In this document: positions 55,776 through 63,946 of the stretch, piece after piece
How the letters are laid out: the number at the start of each line of letters is the position of its first letter
Position numbering within the stretch: the first letter of the stretch is position 1
Assembly (NCBI GenBank): GCA_014802105.1
Contig: JAAVCX010000016.1
Location: 48,283-112,282 of the forward strand
Direction of reading: 5' to 3'
DNA: 64,000 bases
DNA from: Bacteroides sp.
GTDB taxonomy: Bacteria; Bacteroidota; Bacteroidia; Bacteroidales; Muribaculaceae
Made by a program: the position numbers and the translations under genes
Notes under the pieces: generated by a model
Database searches by the model: none
What the model was told of the DNA's origin: nothing
The model's input: the letters and a program-made list of their open reading frames with translations, nothing else

Positions 55776-56615
55776 TTACTCGGCGGCCTCGGCAGGAGCC
55801 TCGGCTACGGGAGCTTCAGCGGCCTCGGCGGCGGGAGCCTCGCGACGCGAAACGCGACGACGTGAGCCCTCACGACGGGGAGCTGCCTCGCCGTTCTCGG
55901 CTGAAGCTTTCTCGTCGGCCTTCTCTACCTTGCGCTCGGCGAGACCTTCGTTGATGGCTTCGCAGACGGTCGAGAGGATGAGGTCGATGCTCTTGGAGGC
56001 ATCGTCGTTGGCGGGGATTACGTAGTCGACGTCGTTGGGGTTGGAGTTGGTGTCAACGATGGCGAATACGGGGATGCCCAGACGGTTGGCCTCAGCTACT
56101 GCGATGTGCTCTTTGGCAACGTCGACGATGAAGAGGGCCGAGGGGAGGCGGTTGAGGTCAGCGATAGAGCCGAGGTTTTTCTCGAGCTTGGCGCGCTGGC
56201 GGGTGATCTGGAGCTTCTCGCGCTTGGAAAGGTTGTCGAAGGTGCCGTCTTTGGCCATCTTGTCGATTGAGGCCATCTTCTTGACAGCCTTGCGGATGGT
56301 GGGGAAGTTGGTGAGCATGCCACCGGGCCAGCGCTCGATAACGTAGGGCATACCTACGCTCTGAGCCTTCTCGGCAACGATTTCCTTGGCCTGCTTCTTG
56401 GTTGCAACGAAGAGAACCTTCTTGCCAGAACGGGCAAAGTTGCGGAGCACGTTGGCAGCGTCCTCAAGCTTGGCCTGGGTCTTGTAAAGGTCTATGATGT
56501 GGATACCGTTGCGCTCCATGAAGATGTAGGGAGCCATAGCAGGATTCCATTTTCTTTTCATGTGGCCAAAATGGCAACCTGCTTCGAGGAGTTGATCGAA
56601 ATTGGGAGTTGACAT
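55776..56615 (-). CDS. rpsB: 30S ribosomal protein S2
   Basis: 279 residues. Starts MSTPNFDQLLEAGCHFGHMK, the family N-terminus; later motifs are FVATKKQAKEIVAEKAQ, RWPGGMLTNFPTIRKAVKKM and LFIVDVAKEHIAVAEANRLG with PVFAIVDTNSNP. The upstream-extended frame to 56684 is rejected because the S2 N-terminus is conserved. The C-terminal 55 residues form a Glu/Ala/Arg-rich tail (RREGSRRRVSRREAPAAEAA) that is longer than in E. coli. Confidence 0.96.
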   Translation of the reverse strand: MSTPNFDQLLEAGCHFGHMKRKWNPAMAPYIFMERNGIHIIDLYKTQAKLEDAANVLRNFARSGKKVLFVATKKQAKEIVAEKAQSVGMPYVIERWPGGMLTNFPTIRKAVKKMASIDKMAKDGTFDNLSKREKLQITRQRAKLEKNLGSIADLNRLPSALFIVDVAKEHIAVAEANRLGIPVFAIVDTNSNPNDVDYVIPANDDASKSIDLILSTVCEAINEGLAERKVEKADEKASAENGEAAPRREGSRRRVSRREAPAAEAAEAPVAEAPAEAAE

Positions 56616-56732
56616 AATTGTCTGTAAGTGGGATTGTTTACGTTCTGTGAGAAAATACAACCGGGGAGTAGGGAACGTGTCCATCTCCGGGGTTTAGATA
56701 CTAAACAGTAATAAAGGAGAGTGGCGGTAGGA

Positions 56733-57119
56733 TTAACGCTTGGAGAACTGGAAGCGCTTGCGTGCCTTGGGACGACCGGGCTTCTTACGCTCGACAACGC
56801 GGGGGTCGCGGGTCATGAAGCCTTCGACGCGGAGAGCGTGCTTGTCCTCGGGGTTGATCTTGACGAGGGCGCGGGCGATGGCGAGACGGAGGGCCTCGGC
56901 CTGGCCTTTGTAGCCGCCGCCGTCGAGGTTGACGAGGATGTCATATTTCTCGGCGGAGTCGAGGGTGAGCAGGGGCTGCTTCACGATGTACTGAAGGATG
57001 GATGAGGGGAAGTACACGTCGAGGGGACGCTTGTTGATGGTGATTTGACCGTTGCCTTCCTTAACGATCACGCGGGCCACGGCAGCCTTGCGGCGACCCA
57101 CAGCATTAACTGATTCCAT
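56733..57119 (-). CDS. rpsI: 30S ribosomal protein S9
   Basis: 128 residues, complete. NAVGRRKAAVARV near the N-terminus, NLDGGGYKGQAEALRLAIARAL near 70 and the basic C-terminal tail KARKRFQFSKR that reaches the decoding site. It is 7 nt after rplM, the standard pairing. Confidence 0.97.
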   Translation of the reverse strand: MESVNAVGRRKAAVARVIVKEGNGQITINKRPLDVYFPSSILQYIVKQPLLTLDSAEKYDILVNLDGGGYKGQAEALRLAIARALVKINPEDKHALRVEGFMTRDPRVVERKKPGRPKARKRFQFSKR

Positions 57120-57126
57120 TCTTCAA

Positions 57127-57606
57127 TTATTTGATTTTGTTAATATCGATGAGTTCGGGGTTCTGGGCCTCGTGGGGATGGTTGGGGCCGTTGTAGACGT
57201 GCATGTTCTCGATGATAGCACGACCGAGACGGTTTTTGGGGAGCATACCCTTCACTACCTTGATGAAGAGGGGGTTGTAGCCGGGCTTGAGGTGCTTGTT
57301 GAACGACTTCTTGAGGAGGATCTCGGGAGTCGACACGCGCTGGCCGCCGGGATAGCCGGTGTAGCGGAGGTACTCACGGTCGGTCCATTTCTTGCCGGTG
57401 AGACGCACTTTGTCGGCGTTGATGACGATGACGTTGTCGCCACACTCGATGTTGGGAGAGTAGCTGGGCTTGTTTTTGCCGCGCAGGATGAGCGCGATGG
57501 TGGCGCAGAGACGACCGAGCACCTGGTCGGTAGCGTCGATCACCACCCACTTGTGCTCAACGCTCTGGGCGTTGGGCGTAATGGTCTTGTAGCTTAAAGT
57601 ATCCAC
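57127..57606 (-). CDS. rplM: 50S ribosomal protein L13
   Basis: 159 residues. WVVIDATDQVLGRLCATIA near 20-38, NKPSYSPNIECGDNVIVINA near 45 and LRYTGYPGGQRV near 84 identify the family; KGMLPKNRLGRAI near 119 is conserved. The N-terminal extension of about ten residues (MDTLSYKTITPNAQ) is common in Bacteroidota. First gene of the operon, with a structured leader and a -7 box at 57718. Confidence 0.97.
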   Translation of the reverse strand: MDTLSYKTITPNAQSVEHKWVVIDATDQVLGRLCATIALILRGKNKPSYSPNIECGDNVIVINADKVRLTGKKWTDREYLRYTGYPGGQRVSTPEILLKKSFNKHLKPGYNPLFIKVVKGMLPKNRLGRAIIENMHVYNGPNHPHEAQNPELIDINKIK

Positions 57607-57646
57607 TTTTTAATGCTTGGTTAATAGATAATTATTTGCGACTTGG

Positions 57647-57685
57647 GGCGCGGGAACCTGGCCAAAAGTTCTGACGTCCCTCGCC
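57647..57685 (-). promoter_or_regulatory. rplM: Stem-loop in the rplM leader
   Basis: On the minus-strand transcript GGCG-A-GGGA (57685-57677) pairs with TCCC-G-CGCC (57655-57647), eight pairs with one A.G mismatch, closing a 21-nt loop. It lies between the -7 box at 57718 and the rplM start, where L13 autoregulatory leaders occur in other bacteria. Autoregulation is inferred. Confidence 0.45.
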
Positions 57686-57717
57686 GCCGGTTAATTTGTG
57701 AGGATATAATCGGCCTG

Positions 57718-57725
57718 CAAAGGTA
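57718..57725 (-). promoter_or_regulatory. Promoter -7 box of the rplM operon
   Basis: Minus strand reads TACCTTTG; a transcript starting near 57711 would have a leader of about 105 nt. Confidence 0.6.
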
Positions 57726-57948
57726 GTGATTTAGTTGTAATTATCGATGTTTGGTTAAGTATTATTAACATTTGATTGTTTGCTGATGCTGAGATGAAAA
57801 GATTTTTGAAAAATCTTGTGCTTTTAGTTTTCTCTATTTTAGGTAGGTTTCTATATATTTATTCGGTGATGACGGAGGGTAGGTTGCGATTGTGAAGTAT
57901 CGGGCTGTCTTAATGGATTTTAGGACTGTGGTCGGAGGGCGATGTTTT

Positions 57949-57979
57949 TTTGAGAATGTGGTTTTTTTACATATTTTTG
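57949..57979 (+). promoter_or_regulatory. Promoter of the YitT-family gene
   Basis: TTTG at 57949-57952, a 19-nt spacer and TATTTTTG at 57972-57979, 25 nt before the start codon. Confidence 0.75.
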
Positions 57980-58004
57980 CACCCGTAAATCAATCTGATA
58001 CGTA

Positions 58005-58955
58005 ATGGTTCTCACTGGAAAAAAACTGTGGATGTCGTCGCGCGACTATGTGATGATCGTCGTCGGTATTCTGCTCTTTGGTTTCGGCTTTTCGGCTTTT
58101 ATCCTGCCCGAGAAGGTGGTGATCGGAGGAGTGACGGGTCTTGGTACGATCGTGTATCTTCTCACGGGCAAGACTTATATGATCGGTCTGACGCAGTATG
58201 CCATCAATCTCGTGTTGTTGTTTGTGGCTTATTTCACTGTCGGGCGCGATTTTGTGTTCAAGACCATCTTCGGGGCTACGGTGATTGCGGTTGTCGTGAC
58301 GGTTTTGCCGCCTCTGTTCCCTCATTCTCTTGTGCCGACCCAGCCGTTGATGGGGGTGTGTTTCGGCGCGATCCTTACCGGTATGGGTCTCGGGTTGGTT
58401 TTTATCCATAACGGCAGTACGGGCGGAACGGATATTGTGGCCGCTATCGTGGCCAAGCGCACTACGGTGTCGATCGGCCGCACGATGCTCTGTGTCGATT
58501 TTGCTATAATCTCGTCGTCTTATTTTCTGACCCATGATATAGTCAGGGTGCTCTATGGTCTTTTCACTCTGTTTATTACCTCTTATATGGTGGATGTGAT
58601 AATCAACTCCAACCGTCAGGCTGTGCAGTTTCTGATCATTTCACCCAAGTGGGATCGTATCGCCAATGCTGTCAATCATCATGCGCGCCGCGGTGTGACG
58701 GTGATGGACGGGATGGGGTGGTATACGAAGCGTTCGCTCAAGGTGCTTCTCATTGTGTGCCGCAAGATTGAGTCGGTGACTATCTTCCGTATCGTCAAGA
58801 GTATAGATCCGGGGGCATTCATCACTCAGGCTAATGTGAACGGTGTGTATGGACAGGGGTTTGACGAGATGAAAGTGAAGCGCGACATGAAGTTGTGTGA
58901 GAAGATCGAGCACGATGAGGCCGAGAGTCATTCAGGCGAGGGTGTAGGAGGTTGA
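58005..58955 (+). CDS. YitT family membrane protein
   Basis: A 316-residue inner-membrane protein. Five or six hydrophobic segments span residues about 10-195 (VGILLFGFGFSAFILPEKVV, then GGVTGLGTIVYLLTG, then NGSTGGTDIVAAIVAKRT), the DUF161 pattern. The C-terminal soluble domain near 205-290 (RGVTVMDGMGWYTK, IVKSIDPGAFITQANVNGVYG) is the DUF2179 ligand-binding-like domain. Function in the family is not established. Its own promoter lies at 57949, and it is followed by a strong terminator. Confidence 0.9.
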   Translation: MVLTGKKLWMSSRDYVMIVVGILLFGFGFSAFILPEKVVIGGVTGLGTIVYLLTGKTYMIGLTQYAINLVLLFVAYFTVGRDFVFKTIFGATVIAVVVTVLPPLFPHSLVPTQPLMGVCFGAILTGMGLGLVFIHNGSTGGTDIVAAIVAKRTTVSIGRTMLCVDFAIISSSYFLTHDIVRVLYGLFTLFITSYMVDVIINSNRQAVQFLIISPKWDRIANAVNHHARRGVTVMDGMGWYTKRSLKVLLIVCRKIESVTIFRIVKSIDPGAFITQANVNGVYGQGFDEMKVKRDMKLCEKIEHDEAESHSGEGVGG

Positions 58956-59005
58956 TGATACCTCCGGCCTAATCTCGTCGCTGTGCGAAACTGTACAAAA
59001 AAACG

Positions 59006-59068
59006 GCAAGAGACATAAGGTGAAGTTCAGCCGGTGAAGCTGAGATCCTTATGTCTCTTGCTGTTTTT
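59006..59068. terminator. Bidirectional terminator between YitT and serine palmitoyltransferase genes
   Basis: A perfect 15-bp stem (59006-59020 with 59047-59061), with a possible inner hairpin, followed by TGTTTTTTT on the plus strand; A-tract 58997-59003 gives T's on the minus strand. The arm AAGAGACATAAGG is like those at 15738 and 25208. Confidence 0.85.
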
Positions 59069-59127
59069 TTATGTATCCGTTGATGCCGTCGTCCTGGTTT
59101 GGGGGACGGACGGTTGATGCCAGGGGA

Positions 59128-60318
59128 TTACTTGTTGATAATACCGTATTTGTTGAAGACTCGGGTGATGGTCTCGAGGGCGCGGTCGACCTGTTCCATG
59201 GTGTGGGTGGCCATGAGCGAGAAACGTATCAGGGTGTCGCTGGGGGCTACGGCGGGGGAGACTACGGGGTTGACGAAGATGCCCTCCTCGAGCAGGTCGC
59301 GTGTGATGGCGAAGGTCTTGAAATCGTCGCGGATGTAGAGGGGGATGATAGGAGTTGAAGTGTGGCCTATCTCAAATCCGGCGTTGCGGAAGCCTTCAAG
59401 AGCGTGGTTGGTGAGTTTCCAGAGGTTTTCCTGACGCTCGGGCTCGGTCTTCATGATCTCGAGGGCCTTGAGGGCTGCTGCGGTCGAGGCCGGGGTGATG
59501 GATGCAGTGAAGATATAGGAGCGTGAGTGGTGGCGCAGGAAGTTGGTGATCTCCTTGTTGGTGGCGATGAAGCCTCCGAGCGATGCGAAGGATTTGGAGA
59601 ATGTGCCCATGATGAGGTCGACGTCGTCGGCCACACCGTAATGGTGGCACACACCGCGGCCCCCTTCGCCAAAGACTCCTATGCCGTGGGCTTCGTCGAT
59701 CATCACCGAGGCGTTGTATTGCTTGGCCAGACGCACGATTTCCTTGACGTTGGCTACGTCGCCTTCCATCGAGAAGACGGAGTCGCTGACGATGAGCTTG
59801 ACACGGTCGGGGTCGCACTTCTTGAGTTGTTTTTCGAGCGACTCCATGTCGTTGTGCTTGTATTTAAGCTGCTGGCTGAATGAGAGTCGACGGCCCTCAA
59901 TGATCGAAGCGTGGTCTTGCTCGTCCCAGAGGATGTAGTCTTCGCGGCCGGTAAGGGTGGAGACAACTCCAAGATTGACCTCAAAGCCAGTGGAATAGAC
60001 CATCACGTCTTCTTTGCCCATGTATTCGGCGAGCTCGTGCTCGAGCTGTTTGTGGATGTCGAGAGTACCGTTGAGGAAGGGCGATCCGGCGCATCCTGTG
60101 CCATATTTGCGGGTTGCTTCGATGGCGGCTTCCTTGATGCGGGGGTCGTTGACGAGGCCTGTGTAGCAGTTGGAGCCGAACATCAGGACTTTCTTGCCGT
60201 TCATGATCACTTCGGGATCCTGTTCGCTGGAAATGGCTCGGAAGTAGGGGTAGACACCGGCGGCTTTGGCCTGCTGGGGAGCAGTGTACCTGCTGAGTTT
60301 CTCTTGAAGTAAGTTCAT
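59128..60318 (-). CDS. spt: Serine palmitoyltransferase
   Basis: PLP-dependent condensation of serine with a long-chain acyl-CoA, the first step of sphingolipid synthesis, a hallmark of Bacteroidales membranes. The 396-residue protein has GVYPYFRAISSEQDPEV near 22, GSNCYTGLVNDPRIKEA near 48, GTGCAGSPFLNGTLDIH near 73, MIDEAHGIGVFGEGGRGVCH near 206 and GTFSKSFASLGGF near 238 with the PLP lysine. These features match the Bacteroides SPT sequence as I recall it better than KBL or BioF; bioF is a separate gene at 29040. -7 box at 60421. No other sphingolipid gene is adjacent. Confidence 0.88.
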   Translation of the reverse strand: MNLLQEKLSRYTAPQQAKAAGVYPYFRAISSEQDPEVIMNGKKVLMFGSNCYTGLVNDPRIKEAAIEATRKYGTGCAGSPFLNGTLDIHKQLEHELAEYMGKEDVMVYSTGFEVNLGVVSTLTGREDYILWDEQDHASIIEGRRLSFSQQLKYKHNDMESLEKQLKKCDPDRVKLIVSDSVFSMEGDVANVKEIVRLAKQYNASVMIDEAHGIGVFGEGGRGVCHHYGVADDVDLIMGTFSKSFASLGGFIATNKEITNFLRHHSRSYIFTASITPASTAAALKALEIMKTEPERQENLWKLTNHALEGFRNAGFEIGHTSTPIIPLYIRDDFKTFAITRDLLEEGIFVNPVVSPAVAPSDTLIRFSLMATHTMEQVDRALETITRVFNKYGIINK

Positions 60319-60420
60319 CGTATGTTTTTGAGTCTTCTGGGCTGTGTGGAGATTGGTTAGTCGGGTGACGGTCAGTGGTCTGGCTCAGAGATTTATGGCG
60401 CGCTCACCTTTAGCGACTGG

Positions 60421-60428
60421 CAAAGGTA
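60421..60428 (-). promoter_or_regulatory. Promoter -7 box of spt
   Basis: Minus strand reads TACCTTTG, 103 nt before the spt start. Confidence 0.52.
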
Positions 60429-60504
60429 GGGAATTTTTCACAGTTCTTATTGTTTTGTGCTTGTTTTTAAGTGTTAATTTATTAAAACAGGGCTGTTCCG
60501 GCGG

Positions 60505-60534
60505 TTGAAACCAGATGTTTTTTGTGTAACTTTG
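60505..60534 (+). promoter_or_regulatory. Promoter of the acyltransferase-activator operon
   Basis: TTG at 60505-60507, a 19-nt spacer and TAACTTTG at 60527-60534, 19 nt before the ATG at 60553. This looks like a primary-sigma promoter, not a sigma-54 site. Confidence 0.75.
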
Positions 60535-60552
60535 TGTAAAATTTATAATAAA

Positions 60553-61416
60553 ATGGAAACTTCCGATACTAATGCCGCGGCCTCCCTGGGGGTCAAGCGC
60601 ACGGTGCTTGATTATGACGACATTGTCGCTATGGCTCCCTTTTTCAAGGGGAAGCGTCGTCTGGTGAATTGGTTTATGAAGCTCCTGTCGGTCGATAAGG
60701 TCAATTGGATTCATGACCATAATTTCGACACACCCGGGCCCTCTTTCTGTCGCGGCCTGTTGCAGGATCTCGATATTAAGCTGCGCATCGACAACGAGCG
60801 TGTGCTCGACAATCTCCCCGAGGGGGCGTTTATTACTGTCAGCAATCATCCTTTTGGCGCTCTTGACGGTATCACGCTGATAGATATAGTCGGGTCGAGG
60901 CGTCCTGAATATAAAGTGATGGTCAATATGATACTCAATCATATCACGGCCATGCGTCCCAACTTCATAGCTGTCGATCAGAGTGCCAGTGACGATCCGG
61001 CCAAGAAGGCTGTGTCGATGCACGGTATACGCGAATGTATGCTCAGGGTTAAACAGGGTTTCCCGATAGGCTTTTTCCCGGCGGGAGCTGTAGGTAACTA
61101 CAACCGTCATCTGAAGTTTGAGGATGGCCCGTGGAAGCCAGTGGTCATGAGGCTGATACAGCAGCTTAAGGTGCCGGTGGTGCCCATTTTCTTCCATGGC
61201 TACAATAGCTGGTGGTTCAGATTTCTGGGAGTGATCAGCTGGCAGTTGCGCACGTTGCGTCTGCCGGCCGAGGTGTTCCGTCGCAAGGGTGACACGCTTC
61301 ATATCTCAGTGGGCGACGTGATTACCCCCGAGGAGATTAAGGCTCACAGCGGGTCTCTCGAGGAGCTGACCGAGTGGCTGAGAGGAAAAACTTACGAACT
61401 GCAGAAGAATCGATGA
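60553..61416 (+). CDS. PlsC-like lysophospholipid or aminolipid O-acyltransferase
   Basis: A 287-residue membrane-associated acyltransferase. The acceptor/catalytic motif ISNHPFGALDGITLID is near residue 95, and the later motifs are NFIAVDQS near 138, GFPIGFFPAGAVGNY near 172 and VVPIFFHGYNSWWF near 211. The NHPFG-x-x-DG form is the one found in hemolysin-like and GlsA/OlsA-type O-acyltransferases, so a role in glycine- or ornithine-lipid synthesis is a possibility; it could also acylate lysophosphatidate. The ATG at 60553 fits the promoter at 60505. Its stop overlaps the start of the sigma-54 activator gene (ATGA). Confidence 0.8.
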   Translation: METSDTNAAASLGVKRTVLDYDDIVAMAPFFKGKRRLVNWFMKLLSVDKVNWIHDHNFDTPGPSFCRGLLQDLDIKLRIDNERVLDNLPEGAFITVSNHPFGALDGITLIDIVGSRRPEYKVMVNMILNHITAMRPNFIAVDQSASDDPAKKAVSMHGIRECMLRVKQGFPIGFFPAGAVGNYNRHLKFEDGPWKPVVMRLIQQLKVPVVPIFFHGYNSWWFRFLGVISWQLRTLRLPAEVFRRKGDTLHISVGDVITPEEIKAHSGSLEELTEWLRGKTYELQKNR

Positions 61417-62690
61417 CCGAGATCGACACTACATCCTATCCTGCCGAGGTGATGCAGGCCAAGCAACGCTTCGGCATTGTTGGTAATTCGCCGGCTCTGA
61501 TGGAGTCGGTGGCCCGTGCTGTGAGGGTGGCGCCGATCGATCTCTCGGTGCTGGTGGCCGGTGAGAGTGGTACCGGAAAGGAATTTTTCCCGAAAATCAT
61601 CCATGCCTACTCGCCGCGCAAGCATGCGCGCTATATAGCTGTCAATTGTGGCGCTATTCCCGAGGGTACTATCGACTCGGAGCTTTTCGGCCATGAGAAG
61701 GGAGCTTTTACCGGGGCTGTCGCCACGCGCAGAGGTTATTTTGAGGAGGCCGACGGTGGAACTATATTTCTCGACGAGGTGGCTGAGTTGCCGCTGACCA
61801 CTCAGGCGCGACTGTTGCGTGTGCTTGAGACCGGCGAGTTTATCAAGGTAGGCTCGTCGACGGTTCAGAAGGCCAATGTGCGCATCGTTGCGGCTACAAA
61901 TGTCGATATGCTCAGGGCTGTCGCCGAGGGGCGTTTCCGCGAGGATCTCTATTATCGCCTTTCGACGGTGACGATATCGATCCCGCCGCTGAGGGAGCGT
62001 GGCTCTGACATCACTTTGCTGGCACGAAAGTTTGCGGCTGATTTTTCGGAACGTTATCTCACTCCGCGCATTTCGCTCGACGACTCGGCCCGCGCGCTGT
62101 TGATGGCCTATCGCTGGCCGGGCAATGTGCGCCAGCTCAAGAATGTGATCGAGCAGGTGGCGCTCTTCAATGCTGGCGAAGATGTTGACTCGGAGAAGCT
62201 TCGTCCTTATCTGCCGGGCTATCAGTCGGAACTGGCCACTATGGGGACGGTTCGCGGAGGCGTGAAAGATGGTGCCGGGCATGAGTATTCGGCCGAGCGC
62301 GACATGTTGCTCGGGATGATACTCAGGATGCAGTCGCAGATCGACGAATTGCAGCAACGCGTGAGGGATGCCGAGTCGCGTCATGCTCCTTTTGTCGAGA
62401 CGGTCGATCAGATAGCTCAGCCGGTGGAGTCGACCCGCATGGCGCCGACTACTTCGCTTGTCAAGTTTGATCATTATGTGCCGGCCGTCGCCGACGAGGT
62501 TCGTGTGGTGGCTGAGGATCCGGCTGTGGAGCAGGAGGAGAAGATTGCTCCTACGCTTGAGGATACGGAGCGCGAGACGATACGCCTTGCGCTGGAGCGT
62601 AACGGGGGACGTCGTAAACCTACGGCGGCTCAACTTAACATTTCTGAACGCACTCTCTATCGAAAGATCAAGGAATATGGCATGGAGTGA
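61413..62690 (+). CDS. Sigma-54-dependent transcriptional activator without receiver domain
   Basis: A 425-residue bacterial enhancer-binding protein. Only a short N-terminus (about 20 residues) precedes the AAA+ domain: Walker [11 protein letters not shown] near 51-60, the sigma-54 contact loop EKGAFTGA near 90, Walker [13 protein letters not shown] near 112 and the arginine finger region [11 protein letters not shown] near 174. A putative coiled coil lies near 290-320 and a Fis-type HTH at the C-terminus ([20 protein letters not shown]). No response-regulator or GAF domain is present, so activity must be controlled by another protein or by expression. Its ATG overlaps the acyltransferase stop, showing translational coupling. 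Confidence 0.93.
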   Translation: MTEIDTTSYPAEVMQAKQRFGIVGNSPALMESVARAVRVAPIDLSVLVAGESGTGKEFFPKIIHAYSPRKHARYIAVNCGAIPEGTIDSELFGHEKGAFTGAVATRRGYFEEADGGTIFLDEVAELPLTTQARLLRVLETGEFIKVGSSTVQKANVRIVAATNVDMLRAVAEGRFREDLYYRLSTVTISIPPLRERGSDITLLARKFAADFSERYLTPRISLDDSARALLMAYRWPGNVRQLKNVIEQVALFNAGEDVDSEKLRPYLPGYQSELATMGTVRGGVKDGAGHEYSAERDMLLGMILRMQSQIDELQQRVRDAESRHAPFVETVDQIAQPVESTRMAPTTSLVKFDHYVPAVADEVRVVAEDPAVEQEEKIAPTLEDTERETIRLALERNGGRRKPTAAQLNISERTLYRKIKEYGME

Positions 62691-62719
62691 AGGCTCTGAT
62701 GTGGATCCGTAAAATATAT

Positions 62720-62759
62720 TTACCCCGGTTGCTCTGAAGGGCGGCCGGGGTAAGTTTTT
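62720..62759. terminator. Terminator between the activator and DUF1460 genes
   Basis: TTACCCCGG (62720-62728) pairs with CCGGGGTAA (62745-62753), followed by GTTTTTG on the plus strand; the other side is AT-rich, so it may also serve the minus-strand gene. Confidence 0.78.
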
Positions 62760-62791
62760 GTCGGAAGTTTGTGCGGTAGAAGGAGGATAGG

Positions 62792-63682
62792 TTAGCGTAG
62801 GTTGCCCAGGCGTATCACTCTGACACCCGTGATGGAGTGGTTTTTGCGCAGGTATTCGGCCAGGGGGAGAGGGTCGTCGATGACTTTGCCGGCTGTCGAT
62901 GAGGCGTGTATGAGATGGGGGCGGCCGTCAGGGTGGATTGTGGCGATGCCTATGTGGCTCACGTCGAGGCCGTCTGTTTTGGTAGTGAAGGCGAGAATGT
63001 CTCCCTCTTTGATCAGGGCTTCGCCCTTTTTTGTCTGCATCAGTGTGCTTTTGAGCATCGGATAGCGATGGGAGCGAAAACCTACCTCTACGCTCTTGAT
63101 CTTTTCAAATGACTCGTCGTCGGCCAGGGCGGGGTAGGCTGATCTGTGTCGCGACATGTAGTCGAGGGTTTTGACCTGATGAGACCATCCGGGCAGACGG
63201 TCGGTGACTTCGGTGAGCAGGCCGCGGTGAGTGTTGTCGACTATCCAGTCGCTCACATAGTGGAGACGCGAAGCGTATCCGTCGGCGCGTCCCTGGCGGT
63301 AGCGTATCTGGCCGAGGTTATAGACAAAGTCTTGCCAGGCCGAGCGGTGTTCTTCAAGAGTCATGGCCAGGGCTGTGACAGTCTCTACGAATGTTGTGCA
63401 GTCCATTCCGTCAAGGTTGACGGTGAGGATCTCGGGAGTTTGCTCGAGTGTGCCGGCGACGTATGGAGTGCCTTCAAGCAGGTGTGCGAATGTCGATATG
63501 CGCTGGTTGGCGGTGAGGTTGCCTTGTGATGCTACTTGTGTGAGTAAAGAGGTTATGCGTGTGGTGTCGGCGCTCTCGTTGTTCCATCGGGTCGGGGTCT
63601 GGGCTTTTATGGCTGTTGCCGACAGAAGTAATGTCAGAGCGATTGTGGCCTGCTTATATATATTATATATGTGGTGGTTCAT
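62792..63682 (-). CDS. DUF1460 exported protein (amidase-like cysteine peptidase fold)
   Basis: A 296-residue periplasmic protein with a signal peptide (YKQATIALTLLLSATAIKAQ). The core matches DUF1460: GTPYVAGTLEQTPEILTVN near 71, MDCTTFVETVTALAMT near 93 with the predicted catalytic Cys, YASRLHYVSDWIVDN near 136 and LDVSHIGIATIHPDG near 239 with the probable His. The family has an NlpC/P60-like fold and structures have linked it to N-acetylmuramoyl-L-alanine amidase activity in peptidoglycan processing; that activity is inferred here. Single gene with a -7 box at 63718. Confidence 0.87.
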   Translation of the reverse strand: MNHHIYNIYKQATIALTLLLSATAIKAQTPTRWNNESADTTRITSLLTQVASQGNLTANQRISTFAHLLEGTPYVAGTLEQTPEILTVNLDGMDCTTFVETVTALAMTLEEHRSAWQDFVYNLGQIRYRQGRADGYASRLHYVSDWIVDNTHRGLLTEVTDRLPGWSHQVKTLDYMSRHRSAYPALADDESFEKIKSVEVGFRSHRYPMLKSTLMQTKKGEALIKEGDILAFTTKTDGLDVSHIGIATIHPDGRPHLIHASSTAGKVIDDPLPLAEYLRKNHSITGVRVIRLGNLR

Positions 63683-63717
63683 CTGGTTGGTTGATCGGTG
63701 AGTTGGTTTATTTGCTC

Positions 63718-63725
63718 CAAAGTTA
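63718..63725 (-). promoter_or_regulatory. Promoter -7 box of the DUF1460 gene
   Basis: Minus strand reads TAACTTTG, 36 nt before the start codon. Confidence 0.55.
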
Positions 63726-63914
63726 CGGAAATCTGTCGATAATTATTATTTTTGTGGGGTAAAATGTGAGTTTAGGGGGTGAATGAGTGTGTTATTGGTA
63801 TGAACTATGTTGAAGATGCTATTGTGAGAGGGGTAGAAAAGATGGTTAACGAATCGTAATTTTGGCAATTGTTCACACGGCTTGTGTTAAATTAGTGTTA
63901 AAATGGTGATATTA

Positions 63915-63946
63915 TTTGCGGGGTAACGATAAAGTCTCTACCTTTG
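63915..63946 (+). promoter_or_regulatory. Strong promoter at the right edge, possibly of an rRNA operon
   Basis: TTTG at 63915-63918, a 20-nt spacer and TACCTTTG at 63939-63946, preceded by AT-rich sequence. The transcript would run off the window with no start codon context, and the segment GAACTTTGAAAG near 63983 is like the leader just before 16S rRNA in related genomes as I remember them. The 318 nt between 63682 and the window end contain nothing else recognised. Confidence 0.5.
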
